A DNA stretch of 64,000 nt from Maratus speciosus. Taxonomy: Eukaryota > Arthropoda > Arachnida > Araneae > Salticidae. The stretch is taken from positions 73,783,974 through 73,847,973 of the forward strand of contig OZ010796.1 in NCBI GenBank assembly GCA_963932465.1, written 5' to 3'. Below the pieces are notes generated by a model. The model worked only from the letters and a program-made list of their open reading frames with translations, had not been told where the DNA came from and searched no databases. Both the position numbers and the translations under genes were made by a program. Shown piece by piece: positions 35,323-46,979 of this stretch. Each line of letters starts with the position of its first letter. Within the stretch, counting starts at the first letter, position 1.

Positions 35323-35485
35323 ATTAAAAAATAGTCGCCTGTGACAGCCCTGGGTCGACGGGATATCCAAGTAGTATCAGCAAATCTAACGTTGCTTTCT
35401 AGCAAATAAAAGAACTTATTAAAAAAAAAAAAAAAAAAAAAAAAAATCTGCTCATGTTAATAATTTTCTTTTCTGTGAATTTTTA

Positions 35486-36575
35486 ACTATACAGATTGAC
35501 CCATGAGATGATTCACATTCCAAAAAGTCATTAAAATGAAAAAAACTATCGTATCGGAAAACGGTTTGCACCATGAGACTTGGAAAAGAATCGGAATTAT
35601 TTTTTGCAAAAGCAAAAAATTACCCATAAATAATTTCAGATTTCAAATATTTATAAAAATTTAACAAATTGTCATAACCGGAGTATGGTTTGCACCATAC
35701 GACTTGTCAAATGATCGGACTTTTTATGGCAAAAAACAGTCCAAAGAAAATTTAAACAATTCTTTTCCCTTTTCCATCAAAATTTCGAAGTTTTGGAAAA
35801 TCTTATGGAACGAACCACGCTCTGATACGACAATTTGTTATTTTTTAAACATACAGGTTGACCCATGAGGCGATTCACATTTCAAAAAGTCATTAAAAAT
35901 GAAAAAAAGACTGTCGTATCGGAATGCGATTTGCACTATGAGACTTGGAAAAGAATCTGATTTATTTTTTGCAAAAGCAAAAAAAAAATACCCATAAATA
36001 ATTTCAGATTTCAAATATTTATAAAAATTTAACAAATTGCCATAACCGGAGTATGGTTTGCACCATACGACTTGTCAAATGATCGGACTTTTTATGGCAA
36101 AAAACAGTCCAAAGAAAATTTAAACTATTCTTTTCCCTTTTCCATCAAAATTTTTGGAAAATCTTATGGGACGAACCACGCTCTGATATGACAATTTATT
36201 ATTTTTTAAACATACAGGTTGACCCATGAGGCGATTCACATTTCAAAAAGTCATTAAAAATGAAAAAAAAAAGACTATCCTATCGAAATGCGATTTGCAC
36301 TATGAGACATGGAAAAGAATCGGATTTATTTTTTGCAAAAGAAAAAAAAATACCAATAAATAATTTCCTATTTCAAATATTTATAAAAAATTAACAAATT
36401 GTCACAACCGAAGTATGGTTTGCACAATACGACTTGTCAAATGATCGGACTTTTTATGACAAAAAACAGTCCAAAGGAAATTTAAACTATTCTTTTTCTT
36501 TTTCCATAAAAATTTCCAAGTTTTGAAAAATCTCATGGGGCGAACCACGCTCTGATACGACAATTTGTTATTTTT
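35486..36575 (+). repeat. Tandem array, three units of about 361 bp
   Basis: GTTGACCCATGAGGCGATTC (ATTGACCCATGAGATGATTC in unit 1) starts units near 35495, 35857 and 36218. All share GGAGTATGGTTTGCACCATA, ATGATCGGACTTTTTATGGC and CGAACCACGCTCTGATACGA. Units are roughly 90% alike. GTATGGTTTGCACCATAC is a near-perfect 18-bp palindrome. An A run of about 27 precedes the array (35420-35446). Confidence 0.88.
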
Positions 36576-36696
36576 TCTGAAATTTTGAAATGAGAACTCT
36601 TAAAAGTATTTTTGGAAAAATTTTGTTACAAAAAAAATCTGTTTTGGGACAAACTTATTAGACACCCTGTATACTTTTCGCTTTTTTTAATACTAA

Positions 36697-37500
36697 GGGG
36701 CTATGCATATATAACGTTATCATTTTTAGGTAGAGGGGGGGGGGGGGTCTGGCACATGATATCGTAAGATATTTCTAGGGGGAGGTGGGATTTGTCTTTA
36801 CATCAAAATAAGTCTGTTATCTCTTTTTAGTCTGTTACATATTTTTATGAAAATCCAAAGTTATTATTAAAATAATTAAATTGATTAAAACGTCATTTTA
36901 TTCCAAAATGTGGACATTTTGGAATTTTTTGGAACTCCAAAATGTGGACAACGTTTGGTATTCCTATTCTTCTGCATATGTGTATGCATAATATAATCAG
37001 CTGTTGAGAAACTAGATCCGAAGTACGTTTGAAATTACAGTTGTTATGTTTACTATTAAAGAAAAGAGAATGAATGTTGTCTACCTGTTATGTTGGTGAA
37101 AGTTCTGTCTGCTCTCTTCACCCCCCCCCCCCCCAGGGTGCGAGGCCAAGTGCCAGAAAACATTGTTACTATCGAATGCATTATCTAAAAAAAAGCTATT
37201 TTAAATAGTTTTAAATAGTAGCTATTTATATTAAATGTTATTTTATATAAAATTATTTCATATATGATATTTTATTGACTTCTCTTCATTTGAATTAATA
37301 AATGTATAACCATATCTGCATATCACTGCAAACAAAAGAAAAAAAATTGCAAAAATCAAAATGATTTTTAGACATTGATAACGATATCATTAGGGGTGGG
37401 GGGAGGGTTCGTGTGATGAGAAGGTATGATATCGTAAGGTGGGGAGGGGTCCAAAATTGAAAAAAACAAACATTGATAGCGTTATTTATTGTACAGCCCC
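36697..37500. mobile_element. PIF/Harbinger-like MITE (copy 2, 804 bp)
   Basis: TAA flanks both ends (36694-36696, 37501-37503). The ends are GGGGCTATGCATATATAACG and, reversed, GGGGCTGTACAATAAATAAC. It shares internal TGATATCGTAAGATATTTCT and GACTTCTCTTCATTTGAATT blocks with 45027-45922. It contains a G run (36726-36737), a C run (about 37121-37134) and repeated ATATCGTAAGGT words. Confidence 0.85.
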
Positions 37501-37867
37501 TAAAATTTGAAAGATAAAATTTTGAATGAAATACTCTTTTACTTTCATGTTATTTTGAATAAAATGTAAGCAGAACCTTAGTACTTCAAACAGTTTCAAT
37601 TTCACGAGTAATCTTTCAATGATGATTAAAAGAGATAATTTTATATTCGATTTTCTTTTTCAAAGTTTGCGATAAAAAGAAAAAATTGACAATGCATGAT
37701 GTGCTGCCATCTATTAAATTAGAGAAAAAAAAAGAGTTTATTTTATTAACGTGGGGGAGCACATAGGAAGGGCATACCGAGGTAAACACATTTTTTTTTT
37801 TTTTTCCCGCCGTTACTTTTGAATAAGTATCGTCACTTTATTGAGTCGCAGACTACAAATTCTGCGT

Positions 37868-38026
37868 CAAAGACAGAACCTCATTTTAGAACTTTCAACT
37901 TGTATCCTGCTTACGGTTTCAGCACGTGCAGCAACAGCAATCTTCTATCATGTTTACTGGTATTTGGTGACTTTTTAACTAAATTTATAATTTACCAATA
38001 TTGTAACTGGATGTCTTTGAGACTAA
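37868..38026 (+). repeat. Dispersed repeat pair, copy 2
   Basis: See 24334-24491. AGAACCTCATTTTAGAAC through TGGATGTCTTTGAGAC. A small open frame spans it here but is broken in the other copy. Confidence 0.8.
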
Positions 38027-38850
38027 AAAAATTAAAAAAATTAAAATAAATCGAAGTCTTTTCGTAAAATATTGGTGACAACGTAAAAACCGTACGCATC
38101 CAGAGTATCTCATTCCCAGTGCATGTGATCGTGGATTAAAATTTGGGGAGAGAAAAATGAAATCATCTTGCAAAGCTAGATTGTTTACGAAGTTTTGATA
38201 TTTTTTTATTCATTTTAATAACTTAACTGCGCTTTTTAACTGTTCCAAAACATTTCGTACGATACTTCATTCATCGTTGTGCGTTTTACATGTGCATCGA
38301 AAAAGGCATGTTGACAACATAAGTCTTATATATGGCTTTGGATGCGTATGTCGCTAGGATTAAATAACTAAACTGGTGTTTTTGTTTCAACATAGCCAGT
38401 TTTATGCAAATTACAAGTCAAAACTGATAGAAGTAAAATTTTGAAATATCTGTGACAGCTTTTTCAGAAACAATTTAAAAGATCACATTCGAAACTATTA
38501 TGAAACTAAAATACAATTTTAGTTCCGTCATATCTAATATCCAATAAATCAATGGTCAAATAATCGTAGAAAATTTTCAAATATTTGTCGCACATCACAG
38601 CTTAAAAATTAAAAGGCATTATGTAGCCTATGTTACTAATGATGAAACTAAAACCATATTTCAGTAATGTAATACAAATCATTATTTAAAATTTACAGTT
38701 CATAAAATCTCCAAATATTTCCTTTTTTAATGCTATTTCAGATTTATAAATTTTATAAAGTTGAGAGTACCATGTTTAGTTATTTCAAATATTTTTTAGG
38801 TTAAATAAATTGCAGGCAGTGATATTTAGATATATCTTTAAATAGTCACA

Positions 38851-39286
38851 GGGTCAATCCATTTCAAGTGGTCCAGAAAATCATTTATTCGATGCTTGAC
38901 AATTTTTAAAAAATCTGAAATTTTTGTACAAAAACTCTAACATGATGGAAGTTCAAAATGACTATTATTTTAATTTTATTAATATTTATTTGTGCATGGC
39001 GGCCATCTTTGTTTCATTGTCTGCAGCAATTTTCTCACAAGAAGGGTTTACGGAATTGTAAATAATTCATCGTTTATTTCTCCTCTTCAAATGCTGATTA
39101 AAGCAATTTGTACAGCTACATTTTGTACAGCTACAATTTGTGCATTGGGCTAAAAATTTAGTAATAGAGTAGTTTCCGAAAATAAATCCTTATTGGTGAA
39201 ATTTAAGCATAAGGTTTCATTTTTTTTCCAAAATTTGTCTGTTTACAAAAGGAAATTTTTCTAGCAGGGAAAACTGTGAACAGGAC

Positions 39287-39322
<36 letters not shown>

Positions 39323-41339
39323 GGCGAAAGTACTTGTATTCACACGCCAAGTTCCAGATCTGGGACTTGCTTTCTCTTCGCTAAAAAAAACCCCAAATTT
39401 TTCAAAAATGTCAAAAATCGCACTTTTGAGGCTTTGATATCTCTGGCGGGGCACGAGATAAAAATTTGAAATTCTGGTTTCTGACAGTATTGTATTGTAT
39501 TATGCACAAGAAATGCGTGTGTAGTGTGAAATAGTGTGTTATGCACAAGAAATTTCAGGATGGAGATTTGACTACAAGCTGACATATGGCAAAGGCAGCA
39601 TGTCAAAACAATACTGACATACTATTGTTTTGTTGTAGTGACAGCTAAGTATTTATCTCAGAGTGTCACTTAAGATTATCTTTAAATAATAGTAACAGAA
39701 AATAAAGCCCTTTGCAAAGCTTAGCAATTAATTAAAAAAATAATTATGCCTAAGGTCATAAATTTTGTATGGTTTGAGCAATTTTTGTTGTAAGTAATTT
39801 TAGTAACTAAAAGAAACCTCAGCCCTTTTACATAAATAAAAAAAATATATTCAAGACCTGAGACAAAAACAGGATAGGGAAAGAAAACAGCTGTTAATGT
39901 TGTCATACTTGTTGAGGCATGATCAAACGTATCAAAACACAATCTTGCTTGTTGGTTTAAAAACCACAATTTTTATCTTTCTCAAAATTTTATTTGTAGG
40001 AACCAAGTCTTGTCATCTCTTGATAACTTGATTGAAGATCTTGGCCCTGCTTGCTCATAGAAATAAACTTTGAAATCACTATGTGCAAGTCTCGCTTCAT
40101 TAATAATTCCTAGCTTACTTCTTATGCAAAAATGTCATTTTTCTGCAGTATAAATTTTGAAAGAGCTTTGGATATCTTTACTTTCTGAAAATTACTTGAG
40201 GCTGATGCATGGTAACATCGTGTAATGTTTCGTTTACAGGAACATACTTATAGTAGGAACAAGTTTCAGGGACTGGCAAGCAGCATTAAAATTGCAGTTT
40301 TTAAACCAACAAGCAGGAATGTGTTTTGAAACGTTTGACCTTGTCTCAACAAGTATGCCAACATTAACAGTTTTTCTCTTTCCCTATTTTGTTTTTGTCT
40401 CAGGTCTTGTATAAAAATAATTTTTTTTTCTTTCTGTAAAAGTGCTGAGGTTTCTTTTAGTTACTAAAATTACTTACAACAAAAATTACTGAAACCATAC
40501 AAAATGTAGGCCTTAGGCATAATTATTTTTTTAATTAATTGCTGAGCTTTGCAAAAGGCTTTATTTTCTGTTACTATTATTTAAAGATAATCAAAAAAAT
40601 AAATTTTAATGACACTCTGAGATAAATACTTAGCTGTGACTACCACAAAACAATGGTTTGGCAGTATTGTTTTGACATGTTGCCCTTGCCATATCTCAGC
40701 TTGTAGTCAAATCTCCATCCTGAAATTTCTTGTGCATAACACTACCATACAATACTCTCAGAAACCAGAATTTCAGATTTTTATTACGTGCACCAGAGAT
40801 ATCAGAGCCTCAAAAGTGCGATTCTTTTACATTTTTGTAAATTTTGGGATTTTTTAGCGAAGAGAAAGCAAGTCCCAGATCTGGAACTTGGCTGTGAGTA
40901 CAAGTACTTTCGACCTATTTGTAAAAAAAAAAATGTCATGTTGACAGTTTTCCTAGCTCGAAAAATTTCCTCTTGTAAACGGAGAAATTTTGGAAAAAAT
41001 CGGAAAATTTATGCTTAAATTTCATCAATAAGCAGTTAGTTTCGGAAACTACTCTGTTACCAGATTTTTAGCCCAATGTATTCTGTACAAATTGCTTTAA
41101 TCCGCACTTTAATTGGAGAAATAAACGATGAATTATTTATAATTCCGTAAACCCTTCATGTGAGAAAATTGCTGCAGACGATGAAACAAAGATGGCCGTC
41201 ATGCACAAACAAAAATTAATAAAATTAAAATAATAGTCATTTTGAACTTCCATCATGTCAGGGTTGTTGTACAAAAAATTTCAGATTTTTTAAAAATGGT
41301 CAAACAACCAGTGCTGGATCACTTGAAATGGATTGACCC
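38851..41339. mobile_element. Large foldback element with arms of about 1.1 kb
   Basis: GGGTCAATCCATTTCAAGTG at the left end is mirrored by CACTTGAAATGGATTGACCC at the right end. The arms (about 38851-39970 and 40290-41339) match along their length: CAAAGATGGCCG-type, GCAAGTCCCAGATCTGG, AAATTTCTTGTGCATAACAC and AAGCCTTTTGCAAAGC blocks all recur inverted. By eye the arms are about 80-85% alike. The spacer of about 320 bp is not repeated and includes an exon-like piece at 40000-40060. It has a T run (about 39289-39315) and no long open frame. Confidence 0.85.
40000..40060 (+). other. Exon-like fragment in the foldback spacer
   Basis: An acceptor-like TTTTATTTGTAG is followed by 19 open codons (NQVLSSLDNLIEDLGPACS) and TAG, then AAATAAA at once. 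It looks like a short terminal coding exon with polyadenylation signal, perhaps of a lost transposase or a captured host gene. No upstream partner was found. Short enough to be chance. Confidence 0.25.
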
Positions 41340-41688
41340 TACATATAAAAGTTTCTTCATCATGTTACATACATATGAGCGAATAGAAGTACAATAAATA
41401 TTCGAAAAAATTTGTAAAATACATTAATAACCAGAAAAAGTATATGTACTTTTAAGGGTTATAAAAAAGTGTCAGCATTTTTAAAGATTTTTCATATAAT
41501 TTTTCTGGTTTTAATTCCATTTTAAACTTTTGATAAGGACATTTTTAAAATTCCAAATTGTCAAATAATTGCAGTAAAATTCCAAATAATTGTCTTACAT
41601 CACAGCTTAAAAATCAAAAAGCATTGTGATTCGTTCGTATTATGCAAACTACGAGTCAAAACTGATAGAACATAAAATTTCGAAATTT

Positions 41689-41864
41689 CAGTAAACTCTC
41701 TGTAAGGCGGACTCTGTGTAAGACGGAAATCTGTCTAACTCGGAAAGATTTTCAAGTCCCTGCTAATCCATAGACATAGAGTAAAATTTGTCTAAGGCAG
41801 AATATTGTCTACTGCGGAAAATTTTCTTGGTCCCGTTCGCTTCCGCCTTAGACAGAGTTTACTG
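41689..41864. mobile_element. pogo/Tigger-like MITE, 176 bp
   Basis: CAGTAAACTCTCTGTAAGGC at the left mirrors AGACAGAGTTTACTG at the right; TA follows the right end and TT precedes the left. GGCGGA and TCCGCC extend the repeat. The interior repeats GTCTAAG/GTCTAAC words. CAGT ends with TA target point to the pogo group. Confidence 0.7.
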
Positions 41865-43867
41865 TATCAGTGACAGCTTTTTTAGAGACAATTTAAAAGA
41901 TCACATTCGAAGCTAGTAATTTTTATAACGTACAGTTTTTACGGTATCCTAAAAACCAGTGGACCCGTGCAACTGCTTTTGCCACTGGTTGCTTACAGCC
42001 TAAAAATGTGAAACATTAGATTTGCAAACATTTGAAGCTACGAGGAAACTAAACTCGCATTTTACTTGAATATGATGAAACTAGATAAATCATTAGTCAA
42101 AACTGATAGTGGCTCAAATTTCTACATTTCTGTCGCAGTCCCCTCTCCCCGCTTCCGCATACATCGTAGTATAAAGATTTAGAACTTTAGAAGCAGGTGA
42201 AACTAGAACTGTATGTTAGTTTTGTAACAAACTAAAATATTGACCGATAACTGGCGTCCCGAAATTTCTGTGCGTAACTGGCGTCATGGTACCATTTCGT
42301 TTTCAAGTATTATAACTTATAAAAAATAAAATAAAAGGACTTTTTATAAAAACAAGTTATTTTTACTTGACTGTATTGGTCAGCTGAATACATCAGTAGT
42401 ATATCACTTACGTACTTTATTATTTTTATCTGAATCTTACCAAGTGATAAAGAAATTACTTGAGTACAAAAATACGTGAAAACTAAATAGCACCAGTTAA
42501 GAGGTCAAACAAATGAAAAGTCAAAATTTATAACGCAAAATATTTCTAAATCTCAGTGTTTTTTTCGTATCACAGTCTAAAAATTTAAAGCAAACATATG
42601 CAGTTATGAAGAATGCTTTTCTAAATATAATGTACAGGGCAGTACAAAATTTAAATTTTCGAAATGTTACCGAAAATAACTAATTTGACTTAAATAAAGG
42701 CTTCGAAGATGATTTTAGGTAGATTTCCTATGAAATACTACCTATTACATTCTCCCCTAAGTTGGAATTTCTGAAAATTTTTTTGCAGATCTACCCTTGC
42801 TAGATGTTCCCTAGAACCCAAAACTACCCCCAGTAAAAAAACTATATATATATATATATCACTTTTTTATGGACACGATAACTTCCATAATTCTGCACAA
42901 ATCTCTTCCAAACTGATACATAAAATCAAGGGACATAAAATCTCGGTCAAGTTCGTTAATGGGCAAAATCGAACCAAGGGATGGAAATAGGGAGGGGTTT
43001 TGTGAAAACTGAAAGACCCCTATAACTTCTTAATTTTTGTACAAATCAAATCATTTTAAAGTTTTTATTACTTCTAAAAATAGGGCCAAAAATGTATGTA
43101 TCACAGATTTTTTATAAAATTAAAAATGGGATCAAGGGGCTCAACTATATAATGTACCGTAATGGTCGATTTTTTGATATAGGCAGAATATATTTTAAAA
43201 AATGATGTCAAAGTGGGCATTTTGAACCAAATATCCCAAAAGCGACTGTGTTGGAAACGAAAGGTAGGGCTTATAAATCTCTTCAAAAATCACGTCAACA
43301 AGTTTAATATTTTTTCTTTTAAAAATGAATCTCAAAATGTGCCAGAAAATTTCGAGTTGTTGAGCATGGAAAAGTATTTTTTTTTAATACCAACTTAAAA
43401 TGATTTTGATAAAATCAGCTCTTAGATAAAAAATAAAATAAAAACTCCTCAAAAGCGGCCAGATAAAATTGTTAAAGTGGGTTTATCTCTAATCATGGTT
43501 TAGTTTTTGTTGTTGAAATTAGCATTTAACTTCGAAATCTACCTACGCCAGTAGGCCGCGACAGGGATTTTATTTGCAACTAAGTATGCATCGAAAAAAA
43601 AAAAAAAAAAAAAAAAAAACGCTTAGGAATTTATCGACGACATGAACGGGCAACCTATATACATATATATAAAAGTTTACTAATTGAAAATTCTGGTAGG
43701 TGTTTTGTTTAAAAATTGCCGGCTGCGAGATCCTACAGCTTACGAAATTGCAATCCTTAATTGTACTATACTTAATCTAATTTCGATTTGAAATTTTAAC
43801 TTGGTGCTTGTAACAATTAAAAAAATCGATTTTTTTATCCGAAAAAGTCGACACCCCCACCCCTTAA
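41865..43867. other. AT-rich DNA, no gene seen
   Basis: A TA tract at 42844-42860 and an A run at 43593-43619. Frames at 43101-43398 overlap on both strands and match nothing known to me. Confidence 0.4.
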
Positions 43868-44073
43868 CCCTTTGAAGGGCGGTTGTATATTAGCCATACA
43901 ACTTAATTTTAACCCCCACCGAAAAAATTGTACCACACTTTAAAAATAAATTTGGATCCTGTAATGTACGTGGACTAAAGCATTTATTTTCATATAAAAG
44001 TTTTTTCGTAATTTCTGGTGCGATTCAATCATTTCACTATTTTAGTAACACTTTTACTTTGCCCCTGATAGGG
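43868..44073. mobile_element. Small TTAA-flanked MITE
   Basis: It is 206 bp between TTAA at 43864-43867 and 44074-44077. The ends are CCCTTTGAAGGGC and, reversed, CCCTATCAGGGGC. It is non-coding. Confidence 0.65.
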
Positions 44074-44271
44074 TTAAAGAAGAATTTCAAATTAAAAATA
44101 TTTATTCTTTATAGTTTCTAAAACTTTATAATAATGCCTTTATTTGCTTTCCAATGAACGTTTGCCGCAGAAAAAATGGCACCAAAATAAAGTTAAAACC
44201 ACCCTTTCCATACAAAAATCTACTTGGTAAATACAGTTGAAACAGCATCGAAAAACTGGCGATAAATCACT

Positions 44272-44374
44272 ATTAAAATAATAAAACTTTGTATAAATCA
44301 CCATAAAATCAAAACAACGTCCTGTGTATTGTTTTGATTTTATGGTATTTTATACAAAGTTTTATTATTTTAAT
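44272..44374. repeat. Long near-perfect hairpin
   Basis: ATTAAAATAATAAAACTTTG starts a 45-base arm, whose mirror ends CAAAGTTTTATTATTTTAAT, around a 12-base loop (ACGTCCTGTGTA). Only a 2-3 base gap disturbs the pairing. CTACTTGGTAAAT lies on both sides (near 44220 and 44377), as if the hairpin-bearing unit was inserted or duplicated. Confidence 0.8.
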
Positions 44375-45026
44375 TCTACTTGGTAAATTTCTACAATTTT
44401 TGCAATAAAAATATAGCGCGAAAATTATTTGTTTAGAAATAGTAGTGTTGAAAATTGTTGGTAATATATTTTCCGCGACCCTATATATAATTTATTCAAA
44501 TATCCACGATCACGGATAAAACAATTTTATAACTGAATCTGTTGAATTTAGTTAAATTTTCCTGAGAAAGGATTGTTGTGACATCAGACAATAATAGAAC
44601 ACGTGTTCAGAAATGGTCAATTCAATTTTACACAATTGGACTTTCAAATCGAACTTTATTTTTTTTCTATGCATCTAAACGAAATGACCTGTCAAATATT
44701 TTAAAAAATGAATAGTTACGAAAGATAATAGAAATAACGGTCCCATTCTTTATAAAAATGAAATTGGACGACTGTTTACGCAACTGTCTTTCATGGCTCT
44801 GAATTGTGTTTTTTCACAAATAAAAGATTGTATGTATATTCAAATGTGATCAAATACTATAAAAAATACACCTGTGTTTTTTCATCTGCGTTTCCTTCTT
44901 CTGTTATTCTCGAAAAATCTTTGTTGAACATTGTGTCCATAAAATAGCAAGATGTATATTTAGCATAAAATTAGAAATACTCATTTTTCATAAAAAATAT
45001 ATATAATAAGAGATATAAAACATTTA

Positions 45027-45922
45027 GGGGCTGTACATATACAGCGTTATCACTTTAAGGGGGTGGGGTGCCTGGTACTTTATATCGTTAGATATCTGTA
45101 GGGGGAGGAGGGTTTGTCTTTTGATATCGTTATCATTTTTTATCTTTTCAAAATTTTCATTTTTTGCTAACCTTTTACATCAAAATAGGCTATGAACTTT
45201 TTCTTAGGCTAATGTCAGACGTACGTCTTTTTGCACGCTTTTTTACTTACGTACTATCCCTACATAATGCCGCTAACATTGTGAAGGGATAATACGTAAG
45301 TAAAAAAGCGTGCAAAAAGACGTCAGTCTGACATTAGCCTCAGCCTGTTAGCGATTTTTATGAAAATACCAAGGTATTATTAAAACCATTAAGTAATTAT
45401 AAAATCATTTTATTCCAAAATATGGATTATCCCAACATTCGACATTCTTGTTCTTCCGCAATATACGCATATAATGCGTTGTTAGAGAAACCAGGTTCGA
45501 AGTGATACTTGTTATATTTGCTAATAAAAAAATGGGAAGAATGTTGGTCACATGTTTTGTTGATAAAAAGTTCCACTTACCCCTCCCGTCAAGGGGCAAG
45601 TGCAAGAAGTCAATATTATCATTGAATGCATTGTTACAAAATGCAAAAAGCTATATTTGTAAATAGTAAGCATTTCTTTAAAGCATTATTTATTATAAAG
45701 TTATCTTATGTACAATAGTAATATTTTATTGACTTCTCTTCATTTAATTTAGTAAAATATGCGAATAATAAATGCATATCATTGAAAACGTATTAATAGA
45801 AAAATAAAGAAAACATTGGTCAAAATAAGGAGAAATTTTAGACATTGATAACGATATCATTAGGGCAGGGGGGTGGGGTCAAAAATTGGCAAAAGTTGAT
45901 AACGTTATATATGCATAGCCCC
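45027..45922. mobile_element. PIF/Harbinger-like MITE (copy 3, 896 bp) with nested palindrome
   Basis: TTA flanks both ends (45024-45026, 45923-45925). The ends are GGGGCTGTACATATACAGCG and, reversed, GGGGCTATGCATATATAACG. The interior aligns with 36697-37500. The extra length is largely the palindrome at 45206-45340. Confidence 0.85.
45206..45340. mobile_element. Palindromic MITE nested in the Harbinger-like copy 3
   Basis: AGGCTAATGTCAGACGTACG at the left, CGTCAGTCTGACATTAGCCT at the right. Arms of about 58 bp include GTCTTTTTGCACGCTTTTTT and its exact mirror. The sister element at 36697-37500 lacks it. GGCTAATGTCA also starts the foldback at 49307. Confidence 0.75.
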
Positions 45923-46084
45923 TTATATTCCTAACGGTTCTGTTTTGGGTTCGACAAAAAAATGTGATAAAATAAATAAATAAACAAACAAAACGGAAGA
46001 GTTCCATATCCTGTTCCTTTTTTTTTTTTTTTTTTGCGAATAATGTATTGATGTGGTTGTTTCAGCCTTTGGGGTTGTTTTTTA

Positions 46085-46979
46085 CCTTCTTCTACTTCTT
46101 CTATCTTTTCAAGAAGAAAGAAATTCGTGAAAAATTTCGACTTCCGGTTTTCGATGGATTTATACGTTTCAGAAGGGCCTGAACACGATTTGAAGGTTTT
46201 TAGAAAAAATCTGTCTGTCACTCTGTGAGTCTGTCTGTCTGTGACAAAAATTTTCTCAAGAATTAATGAATGGAATTTAATAAAACTTTAGATTCAGTTA
46301 GTCTCTTGGTGTAAATTTGCGCTGATTACTTTTTGGTGTAAATCGATCAACAAGTGGTGCTGCTATGCTGAATTTTTCACGATTCTCAAGAACTAAATGC
46401 ACGTATTTTCACCAATCTTCAGATTCAGTTAGTCTTTGATATGAGTTGGCGCTGATTACATTTTAGTATAAATCACCCAACAGGTGGCGCTGCTATGTTG
46501 GAGTTTTCACGATTTTCGAAATAGCTCTATATCATGAACTAACGCGCGAATTTTCTTCAAACTTCACATTCAGTTAGACGTTGACACAAGTTGTTGCTGA
46601 TAAAGTTTTGGTGTTAATCGCTCAATTGAAGGCGCTGCTATACTGGAGTTTTCACGATTTTCGAAATACCTCTATCTCAAAAACTAATTTACGGATTTTT
46701 ATCAAACTTCAGATTCAGTTCGACGTTAGACGTTAAGTTGTTGCTGATTAGGTTTTAGTGTAAACCACCGAGCAGATGACGCTGCTGGGCTGCATTTTGT
46801 CGGATTGACAGGATTTTTGCAATAGTCCTATCTCAAGAACTAATGCACGGAATTTCATATCTTTAGAATTCTCATGATGGGCATAGATTGCCATTTATTT
46901 TTGGCACTGTGATAGCGAATTTTGAAGTATTAATATGTATGAGATAGAAGAAAGTTTTGGGATTGGCATATCCGATTAG
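46085..46979 (+). mobile_element. Helitron/Helentron-like element (copy 2)
   Basis: In the opposite orientation to 30031-31073. It starts near TTCTACTTCTTCTATC, has the hairpin words CTTCTATC and AAGAAAGAAA, then TTCGACTTCCGGTTTTCG (also in copy 1) and GTCTGTCTGTC. It ends GATAGAAGAAAGTTTTGGGA, then GATTAG before T. Central tandem units follow the same plan as copy 1 but differ in sequence. It is non-coding. The 5' boundary is approximate. Confidence 0.6.
46259..46870 (+). repeat. Minisatellite in Helitron-like copy 2 (about 4 units, 120-145 bp)
   Basis: Units share AACTTCAGATTCAGTTAG, GCTGATTA(C/G), GTGTAAATC and GGCGCTGCTATGCTG, followed by TTTTCACGATTTTCGAAATA. Unit lengths vary and the last is decayed. 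Confidence 0.7.
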
